Source: Glutamicibacter sp. MNS18
GTDB lineage: Bacteria; Actinomycetota; Actinomycetes; Actinomycetales; Micrococcaceae
DNA length: 64,000 bases
Assembly: GCF_026107515.2 (NCBI RefSeq)
Contig: NZ_JAPCHW010000013.1
Coordinates: 1-64,000 of the forward strand
Direction: 5' to 3'
Shown here: piece by piece, positions 17,864 through 26,906 of the stretch
Numbering within the stretch: the first letter of the stretch is position 1
How the letters are laid out: each line of letters begins with the position of its first letter
The notes under the pieces: generated by a model
The model's database searches: none
What the model was told of the DNA's origin: nothing
Seen by the model: only the letters and a program-made list of their open reading frames with translations
Translations under genes and position numbers: made by a program

Positions 17864-18436
17864 TCCCGACAATTCCTGCAGGTGACGGCGTTACCGGACG
17901 GGCACGAAACCGTGCCGGGTGCTTCCGGTAGTACTCCTGCAACGCTTGTTCCCGCCCGACCCAAGCCTGTTCCCACGACCCGTCATGGACCTGGGCCGGG
18001 GAGAACAACGCAATCCCCGAATGCTTATGCTGCCGGTTGTACCACGGCACATACTCCTCCAGGTAGGCCTGCGCATCCGCGAGCGTGGCGAAGACCTTCG
18101 GGTACCCCGGACGATACTTCATGGTGCGGAACCCCGACTCGCTGAATGGGTTGTCATTCGACACATAGGGCCTGTTACGGCTCAACTCAACACCTTCTGC
18201 TTCCAACGCGTTTTTCACCGCGTTGGACTTCATCGCCGGCCCCGAATCAGCATGCACCACCTTCGGCACGCCGTAGGCCTGGAAAGATTGCTGAAACATG
18301 TCCACGGCCAGATGGTCTGCTTCCCGTTCCTCCACCCGATACCCGACGATCTGCCGGGAGAAAATATCCATGATCGAATAGGCCTTGAACACCCGGTTCC
18401 TATACGGCGAATACAAGTCGGTAATATCCCACGTGC
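17817..18436 (-). pseudogene. IS3-type transposase OrfB, C-terminal half, cut by RIT element
   Basis: About 205 codons of an OrfB integrase core read leftwards from the RIT element. It begins at S-T-W-D-I-T with the first catalytic Asp, continues IMDIFSRQIVGYRVEE, VVHADSGPAMKS (second Asp) and SNDNPFSESGFRTMKY (Glu), and ends at a stop at 17817. The N-terminal half is missing because the RIT inverted repeat starts exactly 5 nt before the Trp codon. Its far end overlaps the truncated endonuclease gene. Without its own start and N-terminus it should be inactive. Confidence 0.9.
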
Positions 18437-18545
18437 TATGCCGATATCGGCATAGGTCGTGTTATGCCGAGGTTGTGGTTATGCCGATATCGTCGTCAGT
18501 GGCCCGGGTTACGGCGGTGACCGGGGCCTGCCTATCTGCATAATC
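18437..18545 (+). repeat. Left 109-bp inverted repeat of the RIT element
   Basis: It starts with TATGCCGATATCGGCATA and contains further copies of the TATGCCGA motif near 18463 and 18480 and a degenerate inverted copy near 18533. These repeated motifs look like binding sites for the recombinases. The repeat overlaps the last codons of the third recombinase gene. Confidence 0.9.
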
Positions 18546-19536
18546 AAAGCGCCTCGAGGAACGCGATGACGGTGTCCGTGGGTTGGTAGCGGTCCTGGGC
18601 GGCAGCCTTGGGCGGTGCGACCTTCGCGATGGCGTTCTCTTTGAGGGTCATGTCCGCATGGATGTAGATATTCGTCGTGGAAATTTGCTCGTGGCCTAGC
18701 CAGAGTGCAATGACCGTGGTGTCGACGCCGGATTGGAGCAGCCTCATCGCTGCCGTGTGCCGCATTGTGTGGGCGGTGACCCGCTTGCCGTTCAACGACG
18801 GGCATGAGGCCGCAGCGGTGGCTACCGTGACGCGCAGACGCTGTTCGATCGCGTCCCGGCTGAGCCGGCGACCGGTCGTGGTCGCGAACAGTGCGGCGTC
18901 TGCGGTGGCGTTGCGTTCCTGGATCCAGTGACCCATGATTGCCACCACGGCCGGGAGCAGTGGTGTCCGGCGTTCTTTGCGTCCCTTGCCTAGGCAATGG
19001 ACGTGTGGTCCGGCTCCGGTATGGATGTCTGCGATGTTCAACCCGATCAGCTCGCTGACGCGCAGCCCCGTCTGGATCGCGAGGCTGAAGAGCGCATAGT
19101 CGCGTCGGCCGGTCCTGGTGTCTTGGTTGCAGGCAGCCAGCAATGCATCGGCTTCATCCTGGTCGAGCCAGGAGACGATGTTACGTTGGATTCTTGCCGT
19201 GGGGATTGCCAGGACCCGTTGGATCACCGCCGCGTGTTCGGGGTGGCGCAGTGCGGCGTAGGTGAACAACGAATGGATGGCCGCCAGGCGGGTGTTGCGG
19301 GTCCGGATGCTGTTTCCCCGCACCGTCTCCAAATAGGTGAGGAACCCGGTGATGGCGCCCGCGTCCAGGTCGCTGATTGTCAGTGCCGAGGGCGCTTTAC
19401 CCGCCTGCTCCTGCACGTGGCCAAGCAGCAGCTTAAAGGTGTCCCGGTAGGAAGCGATCGTGTTCGGGCTGGCTTGGCGCTGGGTCATCAGCCGATCGGT
19501 AAAGAAAGACTGCAGCAACGGGGCGAAACTGGTCAT
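18544..19536 (-). CDS. RIT third tyrosine recombinase
   Basis: A 330-aa tyrosine recombinase. An N-terminal SAM-like core-binding domain (TIASYRDTFKLLLGHVQ) is followed by the catalytic domain with Arg in TGLRVSELIGL, His-x-x-Arg in TAHTMRHTAA, the His of LWLGHEQ and the nucleophile Tyr in TTNIYIHADM. The ATG at 19536 overlaps the stop of the second recombinase as ATGA; an upstream start at 19710 would only add shadow sequence from that gene. All catalytic residues are present. Confidence 0.93.
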   Translation of the reverse strand: MTSFAPLLQSFFTDRLMTQRQASPNTIASYRDTFKLLLGHVQEQAGKAPSALTISDLDAGAITGFLTYLETVRGNSIRTRNTRLAAIHSLFTYAALRHPEHAAVIQRVLAIPTARIQRNIVSWLDQDEADALLAACNQDTRTGRRDYALFSLAIQTGLRVSELIGLNIADIHTGAGPHVHCLGKGRKERRTPLLPAVVAIMGHWIQERNATADAALFATTTGRRLSRDAIEQRLRVTVATAAASCPSLNGKRVTAHTMRHTAAMRLLQSGVDTTVIALWLGHEQISTTNIYIHADMTLKENAIAKVAPPKAAAQDRYQPTDTVIAFLEAL

Positions 19537-20507
19537 GGCTTGTCCTGCCCTTCCGCGGTGGTGGCCCCGGCAGCCAGCCGGGCCGAGGCGTGGGCCAATA
19601 GTTCGGGGACCGCGCTGAGATACCAATAGGTGTTGGCCGGGTCGCTGTGCCCCAAATACGTTGAGAGGGCGGGCATCATAGCCGCGACGTCGGCTCCCTC
19701 GCGGTACCAACCCAGCAAGGTGTTCACCGCGAACGTATGTCTCAGGTCATGCATCCGGGGATGCAATCGGTGGGTCTGTATCCCGGCAGCGCCAGCTGCC
19801 TGGCGAAACGCCTTCAGGACGTTGTGATAGGGAAGCCGGTCGCCGTCACTGTTGATGAAAAACGGTGCACTGCCGGCGTACTTCTGCTGCTCATGCCCAT
19901 CGCGCCACGACGAGTACCGCCCTAAAACCGCGGTGGTGCTCTCATGCAGTGGCGCCAGTCGCTGGTGGCGGGACTTGCCGCTGCTGACCACCAGTATTCC
20001 GGTATCAAGGTCAACATCGTCGCGGTTCAGGCCCAACGCCTCACCGACCCTGAGCCCGGTGGCAGCGAGCAGCCCAAACAACGTGGGATAGGTGCGTGCC
20101 CGGGTCCCGTGGCCCAGATGCCCTGCAGCCTCAATCAGTGCGGCGGTTTCGGCGCTGGTATAGATGTGCGGAGCCGAACGGTGCACCGGGTGGGCGAAAA
20201 TCCCCTGGGGCAGGATCTCGTGGGAGGGATCCACCGCGTGCATATAAGTGGCAAATCCCCGCACGGCCATCAGCCGCCTGGCCGCGCGGGCCACGGGGTT
20301 ACCCGGTCCGTCGAAAGGTGCTTGCGCCCAAGAGACCGCATTGGCGGTCGTGATCCTCAGGCTGCCGGCAGCAGCCAGGTAGGTCGTGTACTGACCCAAC
20401 AGGTGTTCATCCCATGCAAGGAAGGCACCGAGTTGGCGACGTAGCCGCAAATAGTCGGCCACGTGCTCTTCCCACTGGTTCACGACAGGCTCCTCTCGGC
20501 GGGCCAC
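19533..20507 (-). CDS. RIT second tyrosine recombinase
   Basis: A 324-aa tyrosine recombinase. Catalytic residues: Arg in TGLRVGEALGL, His-x-x-Arg in MHDLRHTFA, His in LSTYLGHSDP and Tyr in NTYWYLSAV. The N-terminal 100 residues form the core-binding domain. Its start overlaps the end of the first recombinase gene by 28 bp and its stop overlaps the third by 4 bp, so the three are translated as a coupled unit. It appears intact. Confidence 0.93.
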   Translation of the reverse strand: MARREEPVVNQWEEHVADYLRLRRQLGAFLAWDEHLLGQYTTYLAAAGSLRITTANAVSWAQAPFDGPGNPVARAARRLMAVRGFATYMHAVDPSHEILPQGIFAHPVHRSAPHIYTSAETAALIEAAGHLGHGTRARTYPTLFGLLAATGLRVGEALGLNRDDVDLDTGILVVSSGKSRHQRLAPLHESTTAVLGRYSSWRDGHEQQKYAGSAPFFINSDGDRLPYHNVLKAFRQAAGAAGIQTHRLHPRMHDLRHTFAVNTLLGWYREGADVAAMMPALSTYLGHSDPANTYWYLSAVPELLAHASARLAAGATTAEGQDKP

Positions 20508-21617
20508 GGCTGAGCCAAGGTGCGCAGCCTGGTAACATCAACGCGAGCATAATTCGCGGTGGTGACCGGGTCATCATGACGCAGCACCTGCCCGATCGCG
20601 GCCAAAGGCACCTCGGCACCGACCATGGCCTCACCCAGGGAATGGCGCAGCCGGTGCGCTCCGAAAGGCTGCAGACCAGCACGCTTGCAGGCCCGGTACT
20701 GCCGGGCGGGCATTGAGCAGATAATCCGCCATTGCCGCCCCGACCTCCTCAGACAGCGGTAGCCGTTCGTCTTTGGACCCCTTGCCGCGGACCATAAATT
20801 CACCATGATGCCAGTCGATATCCTCCAAGCGCAGCCCCGCGACTTCACCGGCGCGTAATCCCAGCCGTGCAAGCAGGATGATCATCGCGTAATCACGTTT
20901 CCCCACCAAAGTGTTCCGATCGCAGGCATCCAGCAGGGCCTGGATCTGGCCCGGGCCCACGCCCACCGGCAGCAGCGAGGGCTGTGGCAACCGAACCACC
21001 AGAGTCGCGCCGGTCAGGTCGCGATCCAGTTCTCCGACCAGGAAACAGAACCGCAGAAACGAACGCAACACATAGCCGAACTTCTTCACCGAAACGGGCT
21101 TCCTGCCCTCGCCCTCGTCCAGCAACGCTCGTACGACATCGGCCGCGCCCAGTTCGCGCAGGCCTCCCGACGGAGTGTAGTCGTTGAGGAATCGGCGTGC
21201 CCGGGACACCTGCGCCTGGACGGAAATCTCCTTCAGTCGCCGCTCAACACGCAAGTATTCCTCGAAGCGAACCAGCTCGGGCGGATCCTGGACCTGCCGC
21301 GGCAAAGCTACCTCCACGGCGATCGCCCCCGAGGCAGCCAGCCACTTCAGCAGCGGTCTCAGGGCCCTGTGGCTGAAGAGCACGGCATGTGATGCCCTCC
21401 GATCACGCAGAAAGAGCTCGATGACTTCCACCGTCAGGTCTTCCACCAGCAGGCCCTTTGACTGGAGCCAGCGGCTCAGGTGTCTCATGAGGCTAAGCTG
21501 GCCCCGCGCCGAGAAGGGGGTGAATCCCAGCCGGACCAGCTCAGCCTCGAATCCCTCGATGTACGCTTCCAGCGGGGTAGCAGCATGCTCCCGGCCAGAC
21601 GTTCCAACAAGCTCCAT
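20480..21617 (-). pseudogene. RIT first tyrosine recombinase, broken by frameshift/deletion
   Basis: The first frame (21617 to 20631) gives a normal N-terminal domain and the first catalytic Arg in LGLRAGEVAGL, then leaves frame after DYLLNARPA near 20705. The C-terminal catalytic part continues in another frame (to 20480): YRACKRAGLQPFGAHRLRH carries the His-x-x-Arg, GQVLRHDDP the second His and TTANYARVD the nucleophile Tyr. Around 25 residues normally found between these parts seem to be missing, so a deletion of roughly 70-80 bp probably caused the shift. As read, the protein lacks its nucleophile. Confidence 0.85.
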
Positions 21618-21672
21618 GTCGTCGTTTCCTTGTCTCCTGGATTGATGGGAAACAAGTCGAACACACGCCGAT

Positions 21673-21781
21673 GATTATGCCGATAGGCAGGCCCCGGTCA
21701 CCGCCGTAACCCGGGCCACTGACGACGATATCGGCATAACCACAACCTCGGCATAACACGACCTATGCCGATATCGGCATA
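21673..21781 (-). repeat. Right 109-bp inverted repeat of the RIT element
   Basis: Exact inverse of 18437-18545 except for one base near its inner end. Its outer palindrome extends into the flank, so that 21757-21788 forms a 32-bp perfect palindrome. It lies upstream of the first recombinase gene and may contain its promoter. Confidence 0.9.
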
Positions 21782-22410
21782 GGTCGTGGGACATCACGAA
21801 ACTCGCTGGGCCGGCCAAGGGGACCTACTTTGATGCGTACGTGATGATCGATATCTATTCGCGCTACATCGTCGGTTGCCAGGTCCATGCCCGTGAATCC
21901 GGGGAATTGGCGCGTGAGTTCATCGCGCAGGTATTCGCCACCGACCAGATCCCCAAGGTGGTGCATGCTGACCGTGGCACGTCGATGACCTCGAAGCCGG
22001 TGGCGGCGTTGCTGGCAGATTTGGATGTGCTCAAATCGCATTCGCGGCCGAAGGTCAGCAACGACAATCCCTACTCAGAGGCCTGGTTTAAGACCTTGAA
22101 GTATCTTCCGGTGTTCCCCGAGCGTTTCGGTTCGCTGGCTGATGCCAGGGATTTCATGGACCGGTTCGTTCAGGCGTACAACGGTCATCACCGGCATTCG
22201 GGGATCGGGTTCCATACGCCTGCGGACGTGCATTTCGGGATGACCGGGCATGTTGAGGACCAGCGGCTGGTGGCGTTGCAGAAGGCATGGGACGCGCATC
22301 CCGAACGGTTCGGTCAGCGTCGCATGCCGAAGAAATTACAGATGCCTGAGGCCGCGTGGATCAACGAACCGGTGAAGCAGGAGGAAGGTGAAGAGATGCT
22401 CGCTGCTTAG
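21782..22410 (+). pseudogene. IS3-type transposase OrfB, C-terminal half, cut by RIT element
   Basis: Reading rightwards from the RIT repeat: S-W-D-I-T-K-L with the first catalytic Asp, MIDIYSRYIVGCQVHA, VVHADRGTSMTS (second Asp), SNDNPYSEAWFKTLKY (Glu) and a stop at 22410. The DDE triad survives but the N-terminal half is gone. It is a different transposase from the one left of the element; only scattered residues agree. About 20 bp after the stop, CTCACTTGACTTGAAAA resembles the terminal region of many IS3-type elements. Confidence 0.9.
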
Positions 22411-22459
22411 CACCCTTTGGTCTCACTTGACTTGAAAATTTCCGAGCGATTACCCGCTA

Positions 22460-22690
22460 CTACCAAACAGTGACCCGCGCACTTTTCACTGCGGTGTTGG
22501 ACTGAGAGACTGCGCTAACTGGTCCGGTGGCGATGAGCTGCTGGATGAATCTGGGTGCGATGGACGGAAAAGCCACTTGTCCGAAGACCGGATGGATACC
22601 CGTCTTGGCGCGTTGCAAGTCGGTACCCTGCCGGGAATCCCCACCGACGGAGATCAGGGTGGCTTTTTCAGCGGGTGTGCCGTCCAGCGC
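22460..22690 (-). pseudogene. Unidentified gene fragment
   Basis: A minus-strand frame ending at TAG 22460-22462 encodes about 75 residues of protein-like character (LDGTPAEKATLISVGGDS, FPSIAPRFIQQLIATGP) preceded by an in-frame stop. It looks like the 3' end of a gene cut off by the insertion sequence at 22411-22450. I do not recognise the family. Confidence 0.3.
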
Positions 22691-22805
22691 TGAGTCTGAT
22701 CAGATCCATGGTCTCAGTTACTGCGCAGCCCGGGCATGGATGGCTGGGGTCGTGAAGTCTGCACCGAACGGAATCGGTTGTAATTGTTGGTAGCGCGGTT
22801 TAACT

Positions 22806-22871
22806 AGAAGACGCTCCCGACCATTGGACAGTGTTTAACGAATTCATAACCGCGGTTCGGAAGCGTCTTCT
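22806..22871 (-). terminator. Long-loop inverted repeat after the AbgT gene
   Basis: AGAAGACGCT (22806-22815) pairs with AGCGTCTTCT (22862-22871), with extra pairing inside. It lies about 45 bp beyond the AbgT stop on the minus strand and is a plausible terminator. The large loop resembles the structure at 15612-15670. Confidence 0.5.
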
Positions 22872-22917
22872 GGTTCGTGAATAAGGTGGTTCAGGAGATT
22901 TCTTCAACCTACCGAGG

Positions 22918-24516
22918 CTAACCGCCGATCATGATGTCCATGCCGGGACCGGTTCCGGTCCCGGTAAAGAAGAAGATACTCAGCGTCGCGACCCACAAGA
23001 CCCAGAAGACCAGGCTGAAGGGGATCATCCTGGCCAGGATGGTGCCCAGTCCTGCATCCGGTTCGTACTTGCGCAGGAATCCGAGGATAACCACCAAATA
23101 CGGGTTCAGCGGCGTCAGGACCTGGGTCGCCGAATCCCCGACCCGGAAGGCAGCCTGCACGAAGCCCGGCTCGTAGCCAATGAGTGCGAACATCGGAATG
23201 AACACCGCTGCGATCAGGGTCCACAGGGAGGACCCCGAGGAAATCAGCAGGTTTAGGATCGACACCACCACAATGAAGGCCAGGATCGCGCCGTAGCCGG
23301 TGAAGTTCACGTTCTGCAACCATTCAGCACCGCCGACGGCGATCAACGAGGCAAGGCCGCTCCAAGTGAACAGGGCAAGGAACTGGGCCAGGATGAACGC
23401 GACCACGATGAAGGACACGGTATCCTTCAGCGCCTGTCCCATCATGTCCACCACGGATTGCACGGAGGTGATCTGGCGCAGCCGGGCGCCGTAGACGATG
23501 GAGGGCACCAGCAGGATGACGAAGACCAGGAAGATCACCGAGCTGAGCAACGGCGACTTGGGAAGGAACCCGCCCTCTTCGTTGCGGAACGGCGCGCCCT
23601 CCGGCAGGATCAAGGCCAGCAGCAGCGCTGCCACGACGAGCAGCGACAGACCGGCGAAGCGCAGCGCCGAAGCTTCAGCGGGGCTCACCCGGGTTTGGGT
23701 GGCAGTATCCGTGCCGGCTTCATGGACGGAGACCGCCCCAGTGCCAACGCCCTGCCGGTTCAGCCGGGGCTCCAGGACCTTGCCGATGAGCAGGCCGCCG
23801 GCGACAGTCAACACCACCGAAAGGACCAGGTTCAGCAGCAGATTGGACACCGGGGTCACCGTCAGCACCTGGTCCGCGACCGGTGCCGCGGCGGCATTGG
23901 AAATGCCGGCCAGCAACGCGTCGGTGGAGGTGACGAACGGAGTGCAGCTGAAAGCCGCGATCCCCACCGCGTAGGAACCCAGAAGTCCGGCCACCGGATT
24001 GCGCCCGGCCGCCTTGAAAACCATGGCGGCAATCGGGGGTATCACCAGAATCGATGCATCGGACATGATGTGCGCGCAGAGGGCCACGAACGCCATGACA
24101 TAAGGCAGCGCCCACGCCGGGGCACGACCCAGCGAAACCTTGACCAGAGCCATCAGCAGCCCGGTCCGTTCGGCAACACCCACCGCCAGCAGCAGGGTGA
24201 TCACCACCCCCAGCGGAGGGAAGGAAATGAAGTTACTGACCGCGGTGGTGAACAGCCACGCCACTCCCTCGCCGGTGAACAGTCCCTTGACCTGCTGGAC
24301 TTCCTCGGTACCCGGGATCCCCGTCTGCACGTTGAACCAGGCGACGACAGTCGATAGCACCCCGACGATCAGGAACAGATACAGGAACAGCGCGAAGGGT
24401 TCGGGCAGCTTATTGCCCACCCGTTCGATGCCATCAATCAGGCGCCCACCCGCGCCGCGCTTGGCTGGGACTCCCATCCCGGTGCCTGCATCCTTGAGTT
24501 TCAGCTTGGAGTTCAC
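22918..24516 (-). CDS. AbgT-family transporter
   Basis: A 532-aa membrane protein with about 11-12 hydrophobic segments; LPEPFALFLYLFLIVGVLS at the first helix and the ISSGSSLWTLIAAVFIPMF segment fit the AbgT family (p-aminobenzoyl-glutamate uptake, or antimetabolite efflux). The GTG at 24516 overlaps the amidohydrolase stop as GTGA, so the pair is translationally coupled; a longer open frame upstream is only amidohydrolase shadow. With a metal-dependent amidohydrolase as partner it probably imports an aminoacyl or dipeptide-like amide. Confidence 0.9.
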   Translation of the reverse strand: MNSKLKLKDAGTGMGVPAKRGAGGRLIDGIERVGNKLPEPFALFLYLFLIVGVLSTVVAWFNVQTGIPGTEEVQQVKGLFTGEGVAWLFTTAVSNFISFPPLGVVITLLLAVGVAERTGLLMALVKVSLGRAPAWALPYVMAFVALCAHIMSDASILVIPPIAAMVFKAAGRNPVAGLLGSYAVGIAAFSCTPFVTSTDALLAGISNAAAAPVADQVLTVTPVSNLLLNLVLSVVLTVAGGLLIGKVLEPRLNRQGVGTGAVSVHEAGTDTATQTRVSPAEASALRFAGLSLLVVAALLLALILPEGAPFRNEEGGFLPKSPLLSSVIFLVFVILLVPSIVYGARLRQITSVQSVVDMMGQALKDTVSFIVVAFILAQFLALFTWSGLASLIAVGGAEWLQNVNFTGYGAILAFIVVVSILNLLISSGSSLWTLIAAVFIPMFALIGYEPGFVQAAFRVGDSATQVLTPLNPYLVVILGFLRKYEPDAGLGTILARMIPFSLVFWVLWVATLSIFFFTGTGTGPGMDIMIGG

Positions 24517-25787
24517 GAGGCCACCCCCGCAAGGACCTTCGTACGCAGGTCCTTCACACACCGGCCCTTGGCCACGACAACCTCGATGGTCTGCGGGAAT
24601 TCCAAGAGCTTGATGTCGATCAGCGGATTGATCGCGGTGAGCACCAGGTCGGCATCCTTGCCGACCTCCACGGTGCCCAGCCTGTCCGAGCATCCGAGCA
24701 GTTCGGCGGCGTTGCTGGTCCCGGCCTTCAGCGCCTGCATCGGGCTCATTCCGAAATCCACCAAATGGCCGAGCTCGCGCAGGTTGGTACCATGCGGGGT
24801 GATGCCGGCATCGGTGCCCATGGCGACCTTGACCCCCGCGGCAATGGCCTTGCCGACACACTCATGGATCTTTTCCTGCAGGCGCAACTTCTTGGCCACC
24901 GCGTAGGAGGCCGCCGTGTGCGGATTCGGCGGGGTCAACCCGGTGGTCAGGGTGGGAACCATGAACGCTTGGTTCTCAAGCATCAGTTCGATCGCCGGAT
25001 CATCGATTTCATAGGCGTGCTCGATGCTGCGCACCCCTGCGGTGAGGGCGTTGTGGATGCTGCGCGCCGACTGGGCATGCGCGGCCACGTGGACATCGTG
25101 GGTCGCCGCTTCCTGGACCACGGCGCGCATCTCTGCGATGTTCAGCCCGTCGTGCCATGGAGTATCGCGCGGGGACCAGACACCCCCGGAAGCCATGACC
25201 TTGATGACCTTGGCTCCCTGGCGCATGGCTTCCCTGGTGTTCCGCAGCGCCTGGTCCACGCCGTCGGTCAGCATGCCGATGTCCCCATTGGGCGAGAGCG
25301 CCGAACCGAAATTGAATCCGCAGCAAGTACGGAAGTCGGCATGGCCGCCGGTCGGTCCCAGCGCCCGATAGGCGTAGAAGAGCTCGGGACCCTCGATCAG
25401 TCCTTCGGTGATGGCCTTGTCCGTGGCCATATCCAATCCGCCCAAGTCCCGTGCGGTGGTAATCCCGGCGTCCAGGGTCCGGCGCAGCAGGGGGATCGCC
25501 TGGTAGTAGGGGTAGCCTGGCGGGTTGTCCAGCAAATGCATGCCCATGCCGCCATCGGGCATGGTCAAATGCACGTGCGTATCGATGAATCCGGGCATGA
25601 GGTACATTCCCGTGCAGTCCTGCTCTTCGAGCTCTCCGGCGCCCCATGGCAACTGGTCATCGGGCCCGGTCCAGAGGATTTTGCGGCCTTCCACGACGAC
25701 AGCCATGTTGTGTTGGGGGTCCCGGCCTGTTCCATCGATCAGGGTGACCGCGCGATAGGCGGTGCGGTTCTGGGTTTGTTCCGTCAT
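24513..25787 (-). CDS. Metal-dependent amidohydrolase (imidazolonepropionase/prolidase-like)
   Basis: A 424-aa amidohydrolase-superfamily enzyme. Metal ligands: DTHVHL near residue 70, the carbamylated-Lys candidate in KVIKVMASGG, HAQS, IEHAY and the Asp of GTDAGITPHG. This subgroup includes Xaa-Arg/Xaa-Lys dipeptidases and carboxypeptidase-like enzymes acting on N-acyl amino acids. No signal peptide, so it acts on substrate brought in by the AbgT-type transporter. It is divergent from a two-domain Lrp-type regulator. Confidence 0.9.
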   Translation of the reverse strand: MTEQTQNRTAYRAVTLIDGTGRDPQHNMAVVVEGRKILWTGPDDQLPWGAGELEEQDCTGMYLMPGFIDTHVHLTMPDGGMGMHLLDNPPGYPYYQAIPLLRRTLDAGITTARDLGGLDMATDKAITEGLIEGPELFYAYRALGPTGGHADFRTCCGFNFGSALSPNGDIGMLTDGVDQALRNTREAMRQGAKVIKVMASGGVWSPRDTPWHDGLNIAEMRAVVQEAATHDVHVAAHAQSARSIHNALTAGVRSIEHAYEIDDPAIELMLENQAFMVPTLTTGLTPPNPHTAASYAVAKKLRLQEKIHECVGKAIAAGVKVAMGTDAGITPHGTNLRELGHLVDFGMSPMQALKAGTSNAAELLGCSDRLGTVEVGKDADLVLTAINPLIDIKLLEFPQTIEVVVAKGRCVKDLRTKVLAGVAS

Positions 25788-25831
25788 TACTTCCCTACAT
25801 TCAAGGTCAAGTGAGTCATCCCACAGATCGT

Positions 25832-25850
25832 AGTATTATCAATAGATACT
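25832..25850. promoter_or_regulatory. Palindromic operator candidate between divergent genes
   Basis: AGTATTATCAATAGATACT is a 19-bp imperfect palindrome (arms AGTAT/ATACT) in the 87-bp gap between the amidohydrolase gene and the Lrp-type regulator. AT-rich imperfect dyads of this kind are typical Lrp/AsnC sites, so it may control both directions. Confidence 0.5.
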
Positions 25851-25874
25851 CCTTCCAGAACGCAGGAAAATTCT

Positions 25875-26906
25875 TTGATTGACGAATTAGTGCAGGAAAA
25901 TGCCACACTATCGTTGGCGGATCTTGAATTGCTCAATGCGCTGCAGATTGCACCACGGGCCAGCTGGGCGGCGCTCTCCCCCGTGCTCGGCGTGCATGCC
26001 ACCACCCTGGCGCGCCGCTGGGACAGGATTACCGAGCGCGGTCTGGCCCGGGTGGCCATCACTCCGGGCACTGAGCTGTTCCGTGAGTCAGACCTGGCAT
26101 TCGTTGAACTGACTTGTGAAAACAAGGAAGTTCTCGGAGTTGCGCAACGTCTGATCACGGATCCGCGACTCATGACCATCCAGTTCATTGCCGGGTCCGC
26201 GCACCTGCTACTGACCGCATCCGCCGCCAACCACGGCCTGGCGGATTTTCTGCTGCACACCTTGGGACAAACGCCGGGGATCATGCATTACGCAGCTCGC
26301 ACGGTGACGGATCAGCTCTACTCAGCGGCAAATTGGCGTTTCCGTGCGTTGGAACCCGGGGTGGTAGCGGCCCTCGAAGCACTGCACCGGCAGACCCTCC
26401 ACACCCACGGACCCCTGCCGCAGCTCGACGCCGCGAATCGCAGCATCCTGCAGCACCTGAGCGTTGACGGCCGCGCCGGATTCCGTGAAATCGCCGAGCG
26501 TACGCAGCTAAGCCCGGCATCGGTCAAGCGGCGCATCTCCCGGCTACTGGGCTCACGCATTGCCGATGTCCGCTGCGATGTCATGCGCAGCGATTCAGGA
26601 CACAGCTACAGCGCGATACTGTGGGGCGTGATGTCCTCCCGGGATGTCGCCCGATTGGCTTCGAAGCCCAGTGCGGACATCCCGGCGCTTCGCATGATGT
26701 CGCTCGTGACCGGCAGTGCCAACATCCACATGGTCGTTTGGCTGAATAATCCGACCGACCTGCCGACTGTTGAACGCCAGCTATTGGAGGGCTACCCGGG
26801 GCTGGACATCGTGGATCGGCGCATAGTGCTACGCACCTTCAAGTACAACGGGGCTCGTCTGGAATCCAACGGGAGAATCTCCCAGGTGCTTCCCCTGGCG
26901 TACTAG
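25875..26906 (+). CDS. Lrp/AsnC-type regulator with duplicated domains
   Basis: A 343-aa regulator, about twice the usual Lrp length. Two AsnC-like helix-turn-helix units are visible, at about 14-60 (LELLNALQIAPRASWAALS, VHATTLARRWDRI) and 180-225 (RSILQHLSVDGRAGFREIAE, SPASVKRRISRL), each followed by an effector-domain-like half. The start is probably TTG at 25875, with AGGAAA about 6 bp upstream; no ATG fits. It faces the amidohydrolase/AbgT pair across a palindrome and most likely regulates it in response to an amino acid. Confidence 0.85.
   Translation: MIDELVQENATLSLADLELLNALQIAPRASWAALSPVLGVHATTLARRWDRITERGLARVAITPGTELFRESDLAFVELTCENKEVLGVAQRLITDPRLMTIQFIAGSAHLLLTASAANHGLADFLLHTLGQTPGIMHYAARTVTDQLYSAANWRFRALEPGVVAALEALHRQTLHTHGPLPQLDAANRSILQHLSVDGRAGFREIAERTQLSPASVKRRISRLLGSRIADVRCDVMRSDSGHSYSAILWGVMSSRDVARLASKPSADIPALRMMSLVTGSANIHMVVWLNNPTDLPTVERQLLEGYPGLDIVDRRIVLRTFKYNGARLESNGRISQVLPLAY

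Larger units (their letters stand above)
18437..21781. mobile_element. RIT-type element (recombinase in trio), 3,345 bp
   Basis: Three overlapping minus-strand tyrosine recombinase genes (21617 to 18544) lie between 109-bp inverted repeats at 18437-18545 and 21673-21781 that match at all but one position. This is the defining architecture of RIT elements: three distinct tyrosine recombinases always in the same order and orientation. Nothing else is carried. Both ends begin with the 18-bp palindrome TATGCCGATATCGGCATA. The flanking DNA on both sides is the 3' half of an IS3-type transposase gene, each reading outwards. The first recombinase gene is damaged, so the copy may be immobile. Confidence 0.9.

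Noticed and set aside
24765-25814. A 349-codon open frame on the + strand
   Set aside because: Antisense shadow of the amidohydrolase gene.
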